From positions 1,729,501 through 1,793,500 of the forward strand of contig NZ_CP120635.1 of assembly GCF_021353295.2 (NCBI RefSeq): 64,000 bases of DNA, read 5' to 3'. The translations under genes were made by a program, and so were the position numbers. The stretch is from Pseudodesulfovibrio thermohalotolerans. GTDB lineage: Bacteria; Desulfobacterota; Desulfovibrionia; Desulfovibrionales; Desulfovibrionaceae. The number at the start of each line of letters is the position of its first letter. Positions within the stretch are counted from its first letter, which is position 1. The notes under the pieces were generated by a model, which ran no database searches, was not told the DNA's origin, and worked only from the letters and a program-made list of their open reading frames with translations. Positions 50,870 through 60,108 of this stretch are shown here, piece by piece.

Positions 50870-52468
50870 CTACTTGGCTATTTCGGCCATTTCGTCCTTG
50901 AAGAGCTTGTAGTTGATGGCGTCGACAACGGCCTGCCAGGAGGCTTCGATTATGTTGTGGGAGACACCCATGGTGGTCCAGCGGTCGGTCTCGTCGCCGG
51001 TTTCGACCAGGACGCGGACAAAGGACGCCGTGCCGCCGGTGTCGCGTACCGCTCCGGACAGGACGCGGACCTTGAAGTCGAGCAGGCGGATGTTCCTGAG
51101 CTGCGGGTAGAATCGCTCAAGCCCCTTGCGCAGGGCCTGGTCAAGGGCGTTGACCGGGCCCATGCCGGTGGCCGCGGTGTGCTCCTGCTGGCCCTTGACG
51201 TCCACGATGACCGTGGCTTCGGACATGGGCTCGGCGTCTTCCTCGCGCTTGGCGTCCACCACGAAGAAGTGGCGGAAGTGGAAGTAGTTGAGCGGCTTGC
51301 CCAGCGCCTCGCGGAGCACGAGTTCGAAGGAGGCGTCGGCCACGGAGTATTCGTAGCCCATGCTTTCCCTGGCCTTGAGTTCCTTGAGGAGCCGGTCCAG
51401 GGTGGGGTCACCCTTGGCCAGTTCGTAGCCCAGTTCGCGGGCCTTGAACAGGATGTTGGATTTGCCCGCCTGATCGGAGAGGAGAACCCGCCGTTCGTTG
51501 CCCACGGTTTCGGGCTGGATGTGCTCGTAGGTGCGCGAATCCTTGAGGATGGCGCTGACGTGAATGCCGCCCTTGTGGGCGAATGCGGACGAGCCCACGA
51601 AGGGCTGGCGCATGAACGGGCGCAGGTTGCCGATCTCGCTCACGAAGTGGGAAACGGACAGGAGCCGGGCAAGGTTGTCCCGGCCGATGACGTCGAAGCC
51701 CATCTTGAGTTCCAGATTGGGGATTACCGAGCAGAGGTTGGCGTTGCCGCACCGTTCGCCGTAGCCGTTGATGGTGCCTTGGACCTGCGTAGCCCCGAGA
51801 CGGACCGCTTCCAGGGAGTTGGCCACAGCCAGTTCGGAATCGTTGTGGGCGTGTATGCCGAGGCTGGCCTCGGGGAGGCGTTTGCGAACGGCAGCGACGG
51901 CTTCCCCGACCTCGCTGGTCAGGGAGCCGCCGTTAGTGTCGCACAGGATTATCCGGTCGGCCCCGGCTTTGAAAGCGGCGGTCAGGGCCTGCATGGCGTA
52001 TTCGGGATTGCGCTTGAATCCGTCGAAGAAGTGCTCCGCGTCGAAAAACACTTCGTCCACCCGCGCCTTGAGAAAGGCCACGGAGTTGGCAATGAGTTCA
52101 AGATTGCGCTCAAGAGGGATGCCCAGTGCGGTGGTGGCGTGGAGATCCCAGGTCTTGCCGAAGATGGTGACCACCGGAGTTTCGGCTTCCAGCAGCCCGA
52201 TCAGGTTCAGGTCCTTCTCGGGCGTGGTCTTGGCCAGATGCGTGGACCCGAAGGCCGCGAGCTTGGCGTTCTTGAACCTGTGGGATTTTATCGCGTCGAA
52301 GAATCTCCTGTCCGTGGGATTGGAACCGGGCCAGCCGCCTTCAATGTAGTGAATGCCCAGATCGTCCAGCTTTTGCGCTATGCGGACCTTGTCCTGAGTG
52401 GTCAGATTCAGTTCTTCGGCTTGGGCTCCGTCCCTTAACGTAGTGTCATATATGGTGATGTTTTGCAT
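50870..52468 (-). CDS. cimA: Citramalate synthase
   Basis: 532 aa. The DRE-TIM barrel opens with YDTTLRDGAQAEE, then IEGGWPGSNPTD, HAHNDSELAVANSL and GYGERCGNANLCSVIP. The long C-terminal LeuA-type regulatory domain begins near residue 405. IEGGWPGSNP distinguishes the CimA/citramalate group from homocitrate or 2-isopropylmalate synthases. It condenses acetyl-CoA and pyruvate toward 2-oxobutyrate for isoleucine. It lies three bases after lysC. Confidence 0.9.
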   Translation of the reverse strand: MQNITIYDTTLRDGAQAEELNLTTQDKVRIAQKLDDLGIHYIEGGWPGSNPTDRRFFDAIKSHRFKNAKLAAFGSTHLAKTTPEKDLNLIGLLEAETPVVTIFGKTWDLHATTALGIPLERNLELIANSVAFLKARVDEVFFDAEHFFDGFKRNPEYAMQALTAAFKAGADRIILCDTNGGSLTSEVGEAVAAVRKRLPEASLGIHAHNDSELAVANSLEAVRLGATQVQGTINGYGERCGNANLCSVIPNLELKMGFDVIGRDNLARLLSVSHFVSEIGNLRPFMRQPFVGSSAFAHKGGIHVSAILKDSRTYEHIQPETVGNERRVLLSDQAGKSNILFKARELGYELAKGDPTLDRLLKELKARESMGYEYSVADASFELVLREALGKPLNYFHFRHFFVVDAKREEDAEPMSEATVIVDVKGQQEHTAATGMGPVNALDQALRKGLERFYPQLRNIRLLDFKVRVLSGAVRDTGGTASFVRVLVETGDETDRWTTMGVSHNIIEASWQAVVDAINYKLFKDEMAEIAK

Positions 52469-52471
52469 CGG

Positions 52472-53701
52472 CTACTCTATGTGTTTGCCTTCCTCCAAGT
52501 TGAAGGCTTTATGGAGTGTGCGTACGGCCAGTTCGGTGTACTTGTCGTCGATCAGGCAGGTTACCTTGATCTCGGAGGTGCTGATCATCAGGATGTTCAC
52601 GTTCTCATCGGCAAGCGCCCGGAAGGCCTTGGAGGCCACGCCGGAATGGTTACGCATGCCGACGCCGATAATCGACACCTTGGCGACGTTCAGGTTGCTG
52701 GTCAGCTCTTCGTAGCCAATTTCATATTTTAGTTTGTCCAGGGCCTTGATGGTCTGTTTCACGTCTGCGCGCGGCACGGTGAAGGTCATGTCGGTCAGGC
52801 CGTCTTTGGACGGGTTCTGGACGATCATGTCCACGAGAATCTTTTTGTCGGCCAGGGGAGAAAAAATCTGGGCGGACACGCCGGGGGTGTCCTTGACGTG
52901 TATCAGCGTAATGCGGGCCTGATCCTTGTCGTATGCGATTCCCGAGACGAGAACGGATTCCATGGTTTCATCCTCCTGAGTGACTACGGTGCCCAGCTCG
53001 TCGGAAAAAGTGGAGCGGACGTGAACGGTTACATTGTATTTTTTGGCGAATTCGACGCTTCTGATCTGGAGCACCTTGGCACCCATGCTGGCCATTTCGA
53101 GCATCTCGTCGTAGGCGATTCGGTCGATCTTGCGGGCGTCGGAGCAGAGGTTCGGGTCCGTGGTGAACACGCCCGGAACGTCGGTGTAAATTTCGCAGAC
53201 ATCGGCTTTGAGAGCGGCGGCCAGGGCAACGGCGGAAGTATCGGAGCCGCCCCGTCCCAGAGTGGTGATGCGATTGTTGTCGTCGCACCCCTGGAAGCCC
53301 GCCACCACGAGGATGTCGTAATCCTGGAGCATGACAAGGAGCCTTTCCTTGTCGATGGCGGTGATGCGTGCTTTGCCGAAGCAGCCGTCGGTTTTGACCG
53401 GCGCCTGGAAGCCAAGCACGGAGCGGCATTTAACGCCCTGCTGTTTGAGGAGCATGGCGAAGAGGGTGCAGGAGACCTGCTCGCCGGTGGCGACCAGGGC
53501 ATCCGTTTCGGCGGGATCGGGATTTTCCGACCATTCGTTGGCAAGGTTCAGCAGGCGGTTGGTCTCACCGGACATGGCGGACAGAACCACGATGACCTTG
53601 TTGCCCTCTCGGTAGGGACGCAGAACCTTCTGCATGACCTGGCGTTGACATTCCAGGTCGCGGACAGAGGTGCCTCCGAACTTTTGTACGACGATGTTCA
53701 T
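52472..53701 (-). CDS. lysC: Aspartate kinase
   Basis: 409 aa from ATG 53701 (MNIVVQKFGGTSV). Motifs are VQKFGGTSVRD, TTLGRGGSDTSAVALAAAL and YTDVPGVFTTDP of the kinase fold, then two ACT domains (SILVSG-like region to the end; ITLIHVKDTPGVSAQIFSPL and VSIIGVGMRNHSGVASKAF in part). This monofunctional form is regulated by lysine and/or threonine. It makes aspartyl phosphate for Lys, Thr and Met. Confidence 0.94.
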   Translation of the reverse strand: MNIVVQKFGGTSVRDLECQRQVMQKVLRPYREGNKVIVVLSAMSGETNRLLNLANEWSENPDPAETDALVATGEQVSCTLFAMLLKQQGVKCRSVLGFQAPVKTDGCFGKARITAIDKERLLVMLQDYDILVVAGFQGCDDNNRITTLGRGGSDTSAVALAAALKADVCEIYTDVPGVFTTDPNLCSDARKIDRIAYDEMLEMASMGAKVLQIRSVEFAKKYNVTVHVRSTFSDELGTVVTQEDETMESVLVSGIAYDKDQARITLIHVKDTPGVSAQIFSPLADKKILVDMIVQNPSKDGLTDMTFTVPRADVKQTIKALDKLKYEIGYEELTSNLNVAKVSIIGVGMRNHSGVASKAFRALADENVNILMISTSEIKVTCLIDDKYTELAVRTLHKAFNLEEGKHIE

Positions 53702-53735
53702 TTTTCGATACTGCTTTCTCTTGATACGGTTGTCA

Positions 53736-54206
53736 TTAGGGCCGCAAGGCGTCGACGACGTCCCGCGCCGCTTTTCCCATGGCACGCAAAACGAGGCTTC
53801 GTCCAGTGTCCGACGGGGTCCACTCCAGGAAAAGAGCCTCGGCGGGCCATATTTCCGTAGGCAGGAATTGTATCCATTCCACTATGGTGATCGTCGCCGG
53901 GTCTTCGAAGGAGTCGAACAGGGCGTCATCCGGGGACATGCCCTCAAGCCGGTAGAGATCAAAGTGCGCCACGCCGGGTGTTGTCGGATACAGGTTGCAG
54001 ATGTTGAAGCTCGGGCTTGACACCTCCGCCGCCTCCGCGCCGGGCAGGGATTCTACAAAACCCCTGACCAACGTGGTTTTGCCCGATCCGAGGTCGCCTT
54101 GCAAGAGCAAAGCCGGAGGGGTGTCCATTCCGGACAGCAGGGACGCTAGGCGTTGGCCAAGAGCCACGGTGGCGTCGCTGTCGGGAAGATGTAGTTTAAG
54201 GCTCAC
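53736..54206 (-). CDS. tsaE: tRNA threonylcarbamoyladenosine biosynthesis ATPase TsaE
   Basis: 156 aa, family size. The Walker A is LLLQGDLGSGKTTLVRGF, followed by SSPSFNICNLY and HFDLYRLEG, then the Walker-B-like IVEWIQFLP. TsaE works with TsaB and TsaD to make t6A37 in tRNA. It is 16 bases downstream of the CBS-domain gene and upstream of lysC, all in one direction. Confidence 0.92.
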   Translation of the reverse strand: MSLKLHLPDSDATVALGQRLASLLSGMDTPPALLLQGDLGSGKTTLVRGFVESLPGAEAAEVSSPSFNICNLYPTTPGVAHFDLYRLEGMSPDDALFDSFEDPATITIVEWIQFLPTEIWPAEALFLEWTPSDTGRSLVLRAMGKAARDVVDALRP

Positions 54207-54221
54207 GCTTTGTTCCGCTCC

Positions 54222-54671
54222 CTAGTCGTTGAGAAGGGTCTTGAGGACGTCTTCCTTGCCGACCACGCCCTTCAGCTTGCCGTCTTCGACAACGGGCAGG
54301 GTGTAGAGCTTTTCGTTGGCCATCATGGTGGCCACGTCTTCAATGGACGTGTTCGGATGTACGAAGGTCGGGGTCGGGGTCATGGCGTCGCCCACCTTGA
54401 GGGCCGCGATCTTGGTCATCTCGCGCTCCAGCTCATCGTGAGAGGAGAGGGGAAAGACCCCGTCCAACAGAGTGAAGAAGGAGGGCAGGGTGACTTTTTT
54501 CTGCTGGGCCACCAGGTCGGACTGGCAGAGCACGCCCACCACCTCGTCGCCATCCAGGACCGGGGCACCGTTGATCTTCTTTTCCAGAAGGGTCTTGGCG
54601 GCGACGATGATGTCGGTGTCAGGGGAGAAGGTGATGCATTCGGTGGTCATGATGTCTTTGGCTGTCAGCAT
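54222..54671 (-). CDS. CBS-domain pair protein
   Basis: 149 aa, two CBS motifs: IMTTECITFSPDTDIIVAAK and, after the connecting loop, AMTPTPTFVHPNTSIEDVAT, each followed by a hydrophobic strand and a G-E/K-GVV-type turn. Such stand-alone pairs bind adenine nucleotides and regulate partners. No catalytic domain. It overlaps the start region of the NAD(P)HX-repair gene by seven bases, in the same direction. Confidence 0.9.
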   Translation of the reverse strand: MLTAKDIMTTECITFSPDTDIIVAAKTLLEKKINGAPVLDGDEVVGVLCQSDLVAQQKKVTLPSFFTLLDGVFPLSSHDELEREMTKIAALKVGDAMTPTPTFVHPNTSIEDVATMMANEKLYTLPVVEDGKLKGVVGKEDVLKTLLND

Positions 54672-56215
54672 GTTTCAAGCTCCTTGATGAAGGATGCCGC
54701 CGCGTGGGGCAGCATGTTGGCGATTTCGGACGCGAGGTTGCCGCGTGCGGGAAATTCGTGTTTGAGGGCGTGCCCCGCAAGGCCATGCCAGAAGACGCCG
54801 ACGCAGGCCGCGTGCAGAGGCGGAAGTCCCACGGCCAGCAGCGCGCCGATGACGCCGGACAGGACGTCGCCGGAGCCGCCTATGGAAAGGTTGGGTTCGG
54901 CAAAGGGCGAGACGCAGGTCATGGATTGGTCTGCGGCCAACGTTCCCGCCCCCTTGAGGACCAGGGTGGCGTCGCATTCGGCCAGGAAGCGGTCCGTCGC
55001 CCCGAGACGGTCGGCCTGGACTTCCGGTGTGTCCACGCCGAGAAGGCGTGCCATCTCGCCTGGGTGGGGCGTGAGCACGGTCTTTTCATGCAACGCCTTG
55101 AGGTGCTCGGGAAAAGCGGCCAGGGCGAAGAGTGCGTCGGCGTCCACCACCATGGGAACATCGCACGACGCCATTAGCTCCAGGGCGAAGGCCGTTGCGC
55201 CCGGCTCCCGGCCCAGTCCGGGGCCGATGACCATCGCGTCGAAGCGGTGCAGTTCGGTCTTGACGGCATCGGCCATGTCTTCGGTCCAGGCGGAGCCCTG
55301 GCCCAGCGGCAGGGTCATGATGTCGGGGGAACCGCCTTTGACGGCGTCGGCCAGTTCGGCGGGGCAGGCAACCGTGACCAGTCCCGCGCCGCTGCGCAGG
55401 GCGGCCAACGCGGCCAGGTGCGGCGCGCCGGTCAGGCCGAAGCTGCCGCCGACCACGAGGACATGCCCGGCTCTGCCCTTGTGCATGTCCCGGGTGGGAG
55501 CGGGCAGGGTGTCCATGACACGACCCGTTATTAGATGATGTCTGACCGGATTGTCTTCCTGGACCTTCACGGGGATGCCGATGGGGCAGACGTGCAGCGC
55601 GCCGGTGAAGGGCGCGGCTTCAGGCGTGACCAGTCCGAGTTTGGGCGACTGGAAGGTGGCTGTGGCGTCGGCCAGCACCGCCTCGGGCTGGGGACGGCCG
55701 GTGAGTCCGTTCAGCCCGGAGGGGATGTCCACGGAAAGGACGAAGGCGCGTTGGCCCAGACGGTTGATGGCCCGCACCAAGTCCAGGAAATCCTGCCGAA
55801 GCGTCCCTTGGAAACCGGTGCCCAGCAGGCCGTCCACGATGATGTCGGGTTGGGGCAGGGCGTCGAGGCTGATTCCCGCGAGATGGATGAGGGGGATGCC
55901 CAGTTTTTGCGCCCATCGGAGGTTGGTCCGGGTTTCGCCCCGGTATCCTTTTTTTGGGCGTGTGTGAAAGACCGTGACCTCTGCGCCGAGGTCGAGAAGG
56001 TGGCGGGCCAGCGCTAAGGCGTCGCCGCCATTGTTGCCGGACCCGGCGAAGCAGTGGATGGCGGCTCCGTCCACCGCGCCGTACTCCTCAAGCAGGACAT
56101 TGACGGCCTCGCGGCTGGCGGATTCCATGAGGGTGATGCCGGGGATGCCGATGGTGTGGATGGTTTCCCTGTCCCACGCGGACATTTCGGCTGGGGTCGG
56201 AAGAGGCAGCAGCAT
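54665..56215 (-). CDS. nnr: Bifunctional NAD(P)H-hydrate repair enzyme (epimerase plus dehydratase)
   Basis: 516 aa, both parts present. The N-terminal YjeF/NnrE epimerase spans residues about 1-215 (RETIHTIGIPGITLMESASR, FAGSGNNGGDALALARHL). The C-terminal NnrD ribokinase-like dehydratase has VLVVGGSFGLTGAPHLA, GPGLGREPGA, LTPHPGEMARLLG and GGSGDVLSGVIGALLAVG. It converts damaged NADHX/NADPHX back to NAD(P)H. Fusion is the common bacterial form. Confidence 0.94.
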   Translation of the reverse strand: MLLPLPTPAEMSAWDRETIHTIGIPGITLMESASREAVNVLLEEYGAVDGAAIHCFAGSGNNGGDALALARHLLDLGAEVTVFHTRPKKGYRGETRTNLRWAQKLGIPLIHLAGISLDALPQPDIIVDGLLGTGFQGTLRQDFLDLVRAINRLGQRAFVLSVDIPSGLNGLTGRPQPEAVLADATATFQSPKLGLVTPEAAPFTGALHVCPIGIPVKVQEDNPVRHHLITGRVMDTLPAPTRDMHKGRAGHVLVVGGSFGLTGAPHLAALAALRSGAGLVTVACPAELADAVKGGSPDIMTLPLGQGSAWTEDMADAVKTELHRFDAMVIGPGLGREPGATAFALELMASCDVPMVVDADALFALAAFPEHLKALHEKTVLTPHPGEMARLLGVDTPEVQADRLGATDRFLAECDATLVLKGAGTLAADQSMTCVSPFAEPNLSIGGSGDVLSGVIGALLAVGLPPLHAACVGVFWHGLAGHALKHEFPARGNLASEIANMLPHAAASFIKELETC

Positions 56216-56239
56216 GAGCTCTCCTGAACTGGGGTTTCT

Positions 56240-56614
56240 CTATCCTTCCAATATCACGACGGCGGCGGCGGTGTCACGGGAGTGGGTCAGCGAAACATGC
56301 GCCCCGGTCACGCCGAGTCGTTCGCACACGGCCAATCCCTTCCCGAGGAATCGAATCTCGGGTTTGCCGCTTTCGAGGTGGAGGATTTCCACACACTTGA
56401 AATGGACGCCTCCGGCGAACCCTGTGCCGAGTGCCTTGACCGCCGCCTCCTTGCCCGCGAACAGCGCCGCCAGTCTGGGCTCCGGGTTCTTCGCGGGGAG
56501 CTGGGCCAATTCACGCTCGGTCAGAATCTTGGCGGCGAACCGGCGGCCGTACCGCTCCCAGAGTTTCCGGATGCGGTCCAGCTCCGCCAGGTCGAGACCG
56601 GTTCCCTTTATCAT
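56240..56614 (-). CDS. acpS: Holo-[acyl-carrier-protein] synthase
   Basis: 124 aa from ATG 56614. GTGLDLAELDRIRKL at the N-terminus, LAALFAGKEAAVKALGTGF in the middle, and VSLTHSRDTAAAVVI at the end fit AcpS. It transfers phosphopantetheine from CoA to acyl carrier protein, downstream of CoaD in the same pathway. It starts ten bases after pdxJ ends; the pdxJ-acpS order is common. Confidence 0.94.
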   Translation of the reverse strand: MIKGTGLDLAELDRIRKLWERYGRRFAAKILTERELAQLPAKNPEPRLAALFAGKEAAVKALGTGFAGGVHFKCVEILHLESGKPEIRFLGKGLAVCERLGVTGAHVSLTHSRDTAAAVVILEG

Positions 56615-56624
56615 CGCCCGCCCG

Positions 56625-57350
56625 CTAATCCGCGAAGGTCCTGACGAGTTCGGCCATGTCCCGGACGGCACGGTCAAGGCCCAAATAAATGGCCCGGGCC
56701 ATGATGGAGTGGCCGATGGAGTATTCGCTGATGCCGGACACGTTCTTGAAGTTCAGGATGTTGCGGTAGTTCAGCCCGTGGCCGAGGTTGACCTTGAGTC
56801 CCACGCCCTTTGCCAGAGTGATGCTTTTGAGAATCTTGTCCAGCTCCACACGGCGCTGTCTGTAATCCTTGGCGTCGGCGTAGTGACCTGTGTGGATTTC
56901 AATGAACTCCGCGCCGGTTGCCACGGCGGCTTCGATCTGCTTGGGGTCGGCGTCGATGAACAGGCTGGCGCGGATGCCTTTTTCATGGATGGGAGCCAGA
57001 AAGTCCTTGAGTTCCGCTTCGCGGCCGATGCAGTTCAGCCCGCCTTCGGTGGTCAGTTCCTTTCTTTTTTCCGGCACAAGGCAGACCATTTCCGGCTCGA
57101 TATCCAGAGCGATGCCCTGCATTTCTTCGGTGGCGGCCATTTCCAGGTGCAGCCGGGTGTTGCAGGTCTCCTTTATGAGTCTGACGTCCCGATCCTGAAT
57201 GTGGCGGCGGTCTTCGCGCAGGTGGACGATGATGCCCGTTGCCCCGGCCTGTTCGGCCATGTAGGCGGCGGCCACGGGTTCGGGTTCGATGCCCATTCTG
57301 GCCTGGCGCAGGGTGGCCACATGATCGACGTTGACAACGAGTACCGGCAT
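56625..57350 (-). CDS. pdxJ: Pyridoxine 5'-phosphate synthase
   Basis: 241 aa from ATG 57350 with GGAGG eight bases upstream. Signatures are [15 protein letters not shown] at the N-terminus, [20 protein letters not shown], and [13 protein letters not shown]. It condenses 1-deoxyxylulose-5-phosphate with 3-amino-2-oxopropyl phosphate to make PNP. It heads the seven-gene minus-strand run that ends with cimA. A long frame continues upstream but only antisense to ugd. Confidence 0.95.
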   Translation of the reverse strand: MPVLVVNVDHVATLRQARMGIEPEPVAAAYMAEQAGATGIIVHLREDRRHIQDRDVRLIKETCNTRLHLEMAATEEMQGIALDIEPEMVCLVPEKRKELTTEGGLNCIGREAELKDFLAPIHEKGIRASLFIDADPKQIEAAVATGAEFIEIHTGHYADAKDYRQRRVELDKILKSITLAKGVGLKVNLGHGLNYRNILNFKNVSGISEYSIGHSIMARAIYLGLDRAVRDMAELVRTFAD

Positions 57351-57454
57351 TGATGTATCCTCCAGGTGCGTAATTGCGTTATATCCTCCTTGAGTAAGAT
57401 ACCTGAGGCTGAATGGCAATAGCCGTGGCATTCTGGCGACATTTTGCATTCGTG

Positions 57455-57483
57455 TTGACGCGCTTGGGCATAAGCGGTATCCG
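57455..57483 (+). promoter_or_regulatory. Promoter of ugd
   Basis: TTGACG (57455-57460), 17 bases, TATCCG (57478-57483), about 44 bases before the ATG. It lies in the 177-base divergent gap with pdxJ. Confidence 0.5.
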
Positions 57484-57527
57484 CTTGGCCTGAAAATGAA
57501 TGGAAACTTAATCCGGAGCAACTCCTT

Positions 57528-58865
57528 ATGAACGTGTGCATTGTTGGCACCGGGTACGTGGGACTGGTTTCCGCGGCCTGCTTTGCCGAAATGGGAAACA
57601 ATATTTTCTGCGTGGACGTCAATCCCAAGGTCGTTGAGACCCTGGAGAGCGGAAAGGTCCACATCTATGAGCCCGGTCTTGAGGACCTGGTCAGGCGCAA
57701 CACCGAGCAGGGGCGTCTGCATTTCACCACCGACTTGGGCGAGGGCATGAAGGACGCCGAGGTGGTTTTCATCACTGTGGGCACCCCCTGCGGCGAAGAC
57801 GGCTCCTGCGATCTGCGTTACGTGGACGCCGTGGCCGCCGAGATCGGCCAGAAGATGACCTCGCCGAAGATCGTGGTGGACAAGTCCACCGTGCCCGTCG
57901 GCACCGCCGACCGGGTGCGCGGCATCGTTGCCGCCGAGCTTGAAAAGCGCGGGGAATCCATCCGGTTCGACGTGGTCTCCAATCCCGAGTTCCTCAAGGA
58001 AGGCGATGCGGTCAACGATTTCATGAAGCCGGACCGGGTCATCGTCGGCACCGGCGATGAACATTCGGCAAAGACCATCAAGGCGTTGTATGCGCCTTTT
58101 GCCCGTAGCCGCGAAAAACTTATTGTCATGGGTGTCCGTTCGGCCGAGATGACCAAGTATGCGGCCAACTGCATGTTGGCCACCAAGATCTCCTTCATCA
58201 ATGAAGTGGCGAACATCTGTGAAAGGGTGGGGGCGGACGTCTCCGAGGTCCGCGCGGGCATTGGTTCGGACTCCCGCATCGGTTATTCCTTCATTTACCC
58301 CGGCGTGGGCTACGGCGGTTCCTGCTTCCCCAAGGACGTCAAGGCGCTCATCGGCACTGCCGCCGAACACGGTTACGACGCCAAACTGATCCGTTCCGTG
58401 GACGAAGTGAACAATGCCCAGAAGCGTGTCCTGGCCGAGAAGGTCAAGGCCTACTTCGAGCCGCAGGGCGGCGTGAAGGGACGTACTCTCGCCATCTGGG
58501 GCATCGCCTTCAAGGCGAACACCGACGATATCCGCGAGGCCTCGTCCATCGAGGTCATCAAGGATTTGACCGCGTCTGGCATGAAGGTCAAGGCTTTCGA
58601 CCCGGTGGCCAATACCCGTGCCCGTGAGGAAATCGGCCACATCGAGAATCTTGAGATCCTGGATGATCAGTACGAAGTGTTGAAAGGCGCGGATGCGCTG
58701 GCCGTGGTCACGGACTGGAACCAGTTCCGCAACCCGGATTTCGAACTCATCAAGGAATCGCTGACCGCGCCGCTGATCTTCGACGGACGCAACCTGTACC
58801 TGCCCGAGCGCATGGGCAAGGCCGGGTTTGCCTATTTCTCCATCGGCCGCACGCCCGTGAAATAG
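57528..58865 (+). CDS. ugd: UDP-glucose 6-dehydrogenase
   Basis: 445 aa. The NAD motif [18 protein letters not shown] starts at residue 5, the catalytic cysteine sits in [13 protein letters not shown] near residue 266, and [16 protein letters not shown] marks the C-terminal domain. It oxidises UDP-glucose to UDP-glucuronate for surface polysaccharides. It starts with CCGGAGCAACTCCTTATG. No sugar-polymer genes are next to it. A long terminator follows. Confidence 0.95.
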   Translation: MNVCIVGTGYVGLVSAACFAEMGNNIFCVDVNPKVVETLESGKVHIYEPGLEDLVRRNTEQGRLHFTTDLGEGMKDAEVVFITVGTPCGEDGSCDLRYVDAVAAEIGQKMTSPKIVVDKSTVPVGTADRVRGIVAAELEKRGESIRFDVVSNPEFLKEGDAVNDFMKPDRVIVGTGDEHSAKTIKALYAPFARSREKLIVMGVRSAEMTKYAANCMLATKISFINEVANICERVGADVSEVRAGIGSDSRIGYSFIYPGVGYGGSCFPKDVKALIGTAAEHGYDAKLIRSVDEVNNAQKRVLAEKVKAYFEPQGGVKGRTLAIWGIAFKANTDDIREASSIEVIKDLTASGMKVKAFDPVANTRAREEIGHIENLEILDDQYEVLKGADALAVVTDWNQFRNPDFELIKESLTAPLIFDGRNLYLPERMGKAGFAYFSIGRTPVK

Positions 58866-58875
58866 AGCGCTTCAA

Positions 58876-58933
58876 CAAGCCGACAAAAAAAACTCCCCGT
58901 CTCGGAAGAGGCGGGGAGTTTTTTTGTCGGCTT
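58876..58933. terminator. Long bidirectional terminator
   Basis: AAGCCGACAAAAAAAACTCCCCG, a 12-base loop, then CGGGGAGTTTTTTTGTCGGCTT gives a stem of over 20 bp, apparently nearly perfect, with T/A runs inside the arms. It separates ugd from the convergent 71-aa gene. Confidence 0.9.
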
Positions 58934-58943
58934 TGCGGAAGAA

Positions 58944-59159
58944 TCAGATGCAGCCCTTGAAGCAGGTCCGGTATTGTAGTTCCTGAAGGATAACCCGTTC
59001 GTACTCGGGGTTATACTCAAGGTCTGTTTGCTCTGCCTGGTCCAACATGCGGGCAAGCTGCTGGGTTTCTTCCCAGAAATCGAGGAGTTCGTCGTCAGCC
59101 AGGCTTTTTACCTGGGCTTCCAGTGTGTCGTGGTCACGAAAATTGGCGTACTGACCCAT
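58944..59159 (-). CDS. Small conserved-looking protein of unknown function
   Basis: 71 aa. It is acidic and helical: VKSLADDELLDFWEETQQLA, then an EYNPEYERVILQELQYR stretch, ending CFKGCI with two cysteines. No signal peptide or motif I recognise. It has a proper size, ATG start with AGAGGACAG upstream, and shares the terminator with ugd, so I think it is real. Confidence 0.65.
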   Translation of the reverse strand: MGQYANFRDHDTLEAQVKSLADDELLDFWEETQQLARMLDQAEQTDLEYNPEYERVILQELQYRTCFKGCI

Positions 59160-59502
59160 GCGATGTGGCCTGTCCTCTTTTCAAAAGGTGTGAAAAATCA
59201 AATATATAGAATCCAAGTGCGACTTACGTTAGCCCTTTATCCGTGGACCGTCAACCTCACTTTGACGCAGGGTGCGAAGAAAAAATACAACAGAGCATTT
59301 TTATTGGCGAAAAAAAGATGGATGCGGCGGCGGGGGAAGAGCGGGCGGCGATGGGTTCTTTCCAACGATTTCGAACGGCTGGATATTCTCGTTGACAAAA
59401 AAAGGTATGGTTGACAGATTCGAAACCTGTATTGAGGGGTACGCCGCCGAAAGCTTTTCGGGGCGTTTTTGAACGAAACCGGCCATTCAGGACGGGGAAG
59501 CC
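59160..59502. other. Gene-free region before cheW
   Basis: 343 bases with lower GC than the neighbours. Two TTGACA hexamers occur (59392-59397 and 59411-59416) but neither has a good -10 at 16-18 bases. CCGAAAGCTTTTCGG at 59448-59462 is a small hairpin. I see no coding frame I trust here. Confidence 0.45.
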
Positions 59503-60003
59503 ATGAGAACGGAAGTCGAAGGCGTCATCGACGTCGATGAGGACGAGGTCGATCAGGAATTGACCCAACTGGTGACCTTCAGCATCGGTGACGAGGAGTT
59601 CGGGGTCAACATACTTCAGGTCCAGGAGATCATCCGGACCATGGAGATCACCAATGTTCCCCGGGCGCCGGAGTTTGTCGAGGGCGTCATCAATCTGCGC
59701 GGCAAGGTCATTCCCATCGTGGATATGCGTCGCCGCTTCGGGCTTAAGTCCAAGGAACACGACAAGTACACCCGGATCATCGTCATCGAGATCGAGATGA
59801 TTATCGTCGGTTTCGTGGTGGATTCCGTGTCCGAGGTCCTGCGTATCCCGGCCAGCTCGGTGCAGCCGCCGCCGCCCGTGGTGGCAGGCATGGATTCCGA
59901 TTACATCGACGGCGTCGGCAAGCTGGACGACCGCCTCCTCATCCTGCTCAATCTGGATTCGCTTCTCGACAACGAGGAAAAGGAAGCCTTGGGCACCGTC
60001 TAG
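59503..60003 (+). CDS. cheW: Chemotaxis protein CheW
   Basis: 166 aa. CheW domain starts near residue 20: QLVTFSIGDEEFGVNILQVQEI, NVPRAPEFVEGVINLRGKVIPIVDMRRRFGL, and VVDSVSEVLRIPASSVQPPPP. It bridges CheA and receptors at the inner membrane. The first 19 residues are acidic, likely a linker. It is a single gene here; no other che genes are in the window. Confidence 0.93.
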   Translation: MRTEVEGVIDVDEDEVDQELTQLVTFSIGDEEFGVNILQVQEIIRTMEITNVPRAPEFVEGVINLRGKVIPIVDMRRRFGLKSKEHDKYTRIIVIEIEMIIVGFVVDSVSEVLRIPASSVQPPPPVVAGMDSDYIDGVGKLDDRLLILLNLDSLLDNEEKEALGTV

Positions 60004-60024
60004 GTCGGATAGATTGTTGATGAC

Positions 60025-60064
60025 AAGCCGTCCCGCTCCCGCTAGGGGAAGAGGCGGCTTTTCT
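60025..60064 (+). terminator. Terminator after cheW
   Basis: AAGCCG-t-CC... GG-CGGCTT stem with an inner CCC/GGG pairing and TTTT after it, about 22 bases after the stop. A good fit but with bulges. Confidence 0.7.
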
Positions 60065-60108
60065 GTTTTGACGGCTTACGGCCGACAAACCTTTTTCGCA
60101 GCGAATTC

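Noticed and set aside
59028..59414. 128-codon plus-strand frame upstream of cheW
   Set aside because: It starts inside the minus-strand small gene, has no RBS or motif, and its composition is unlike neighbouring genes.
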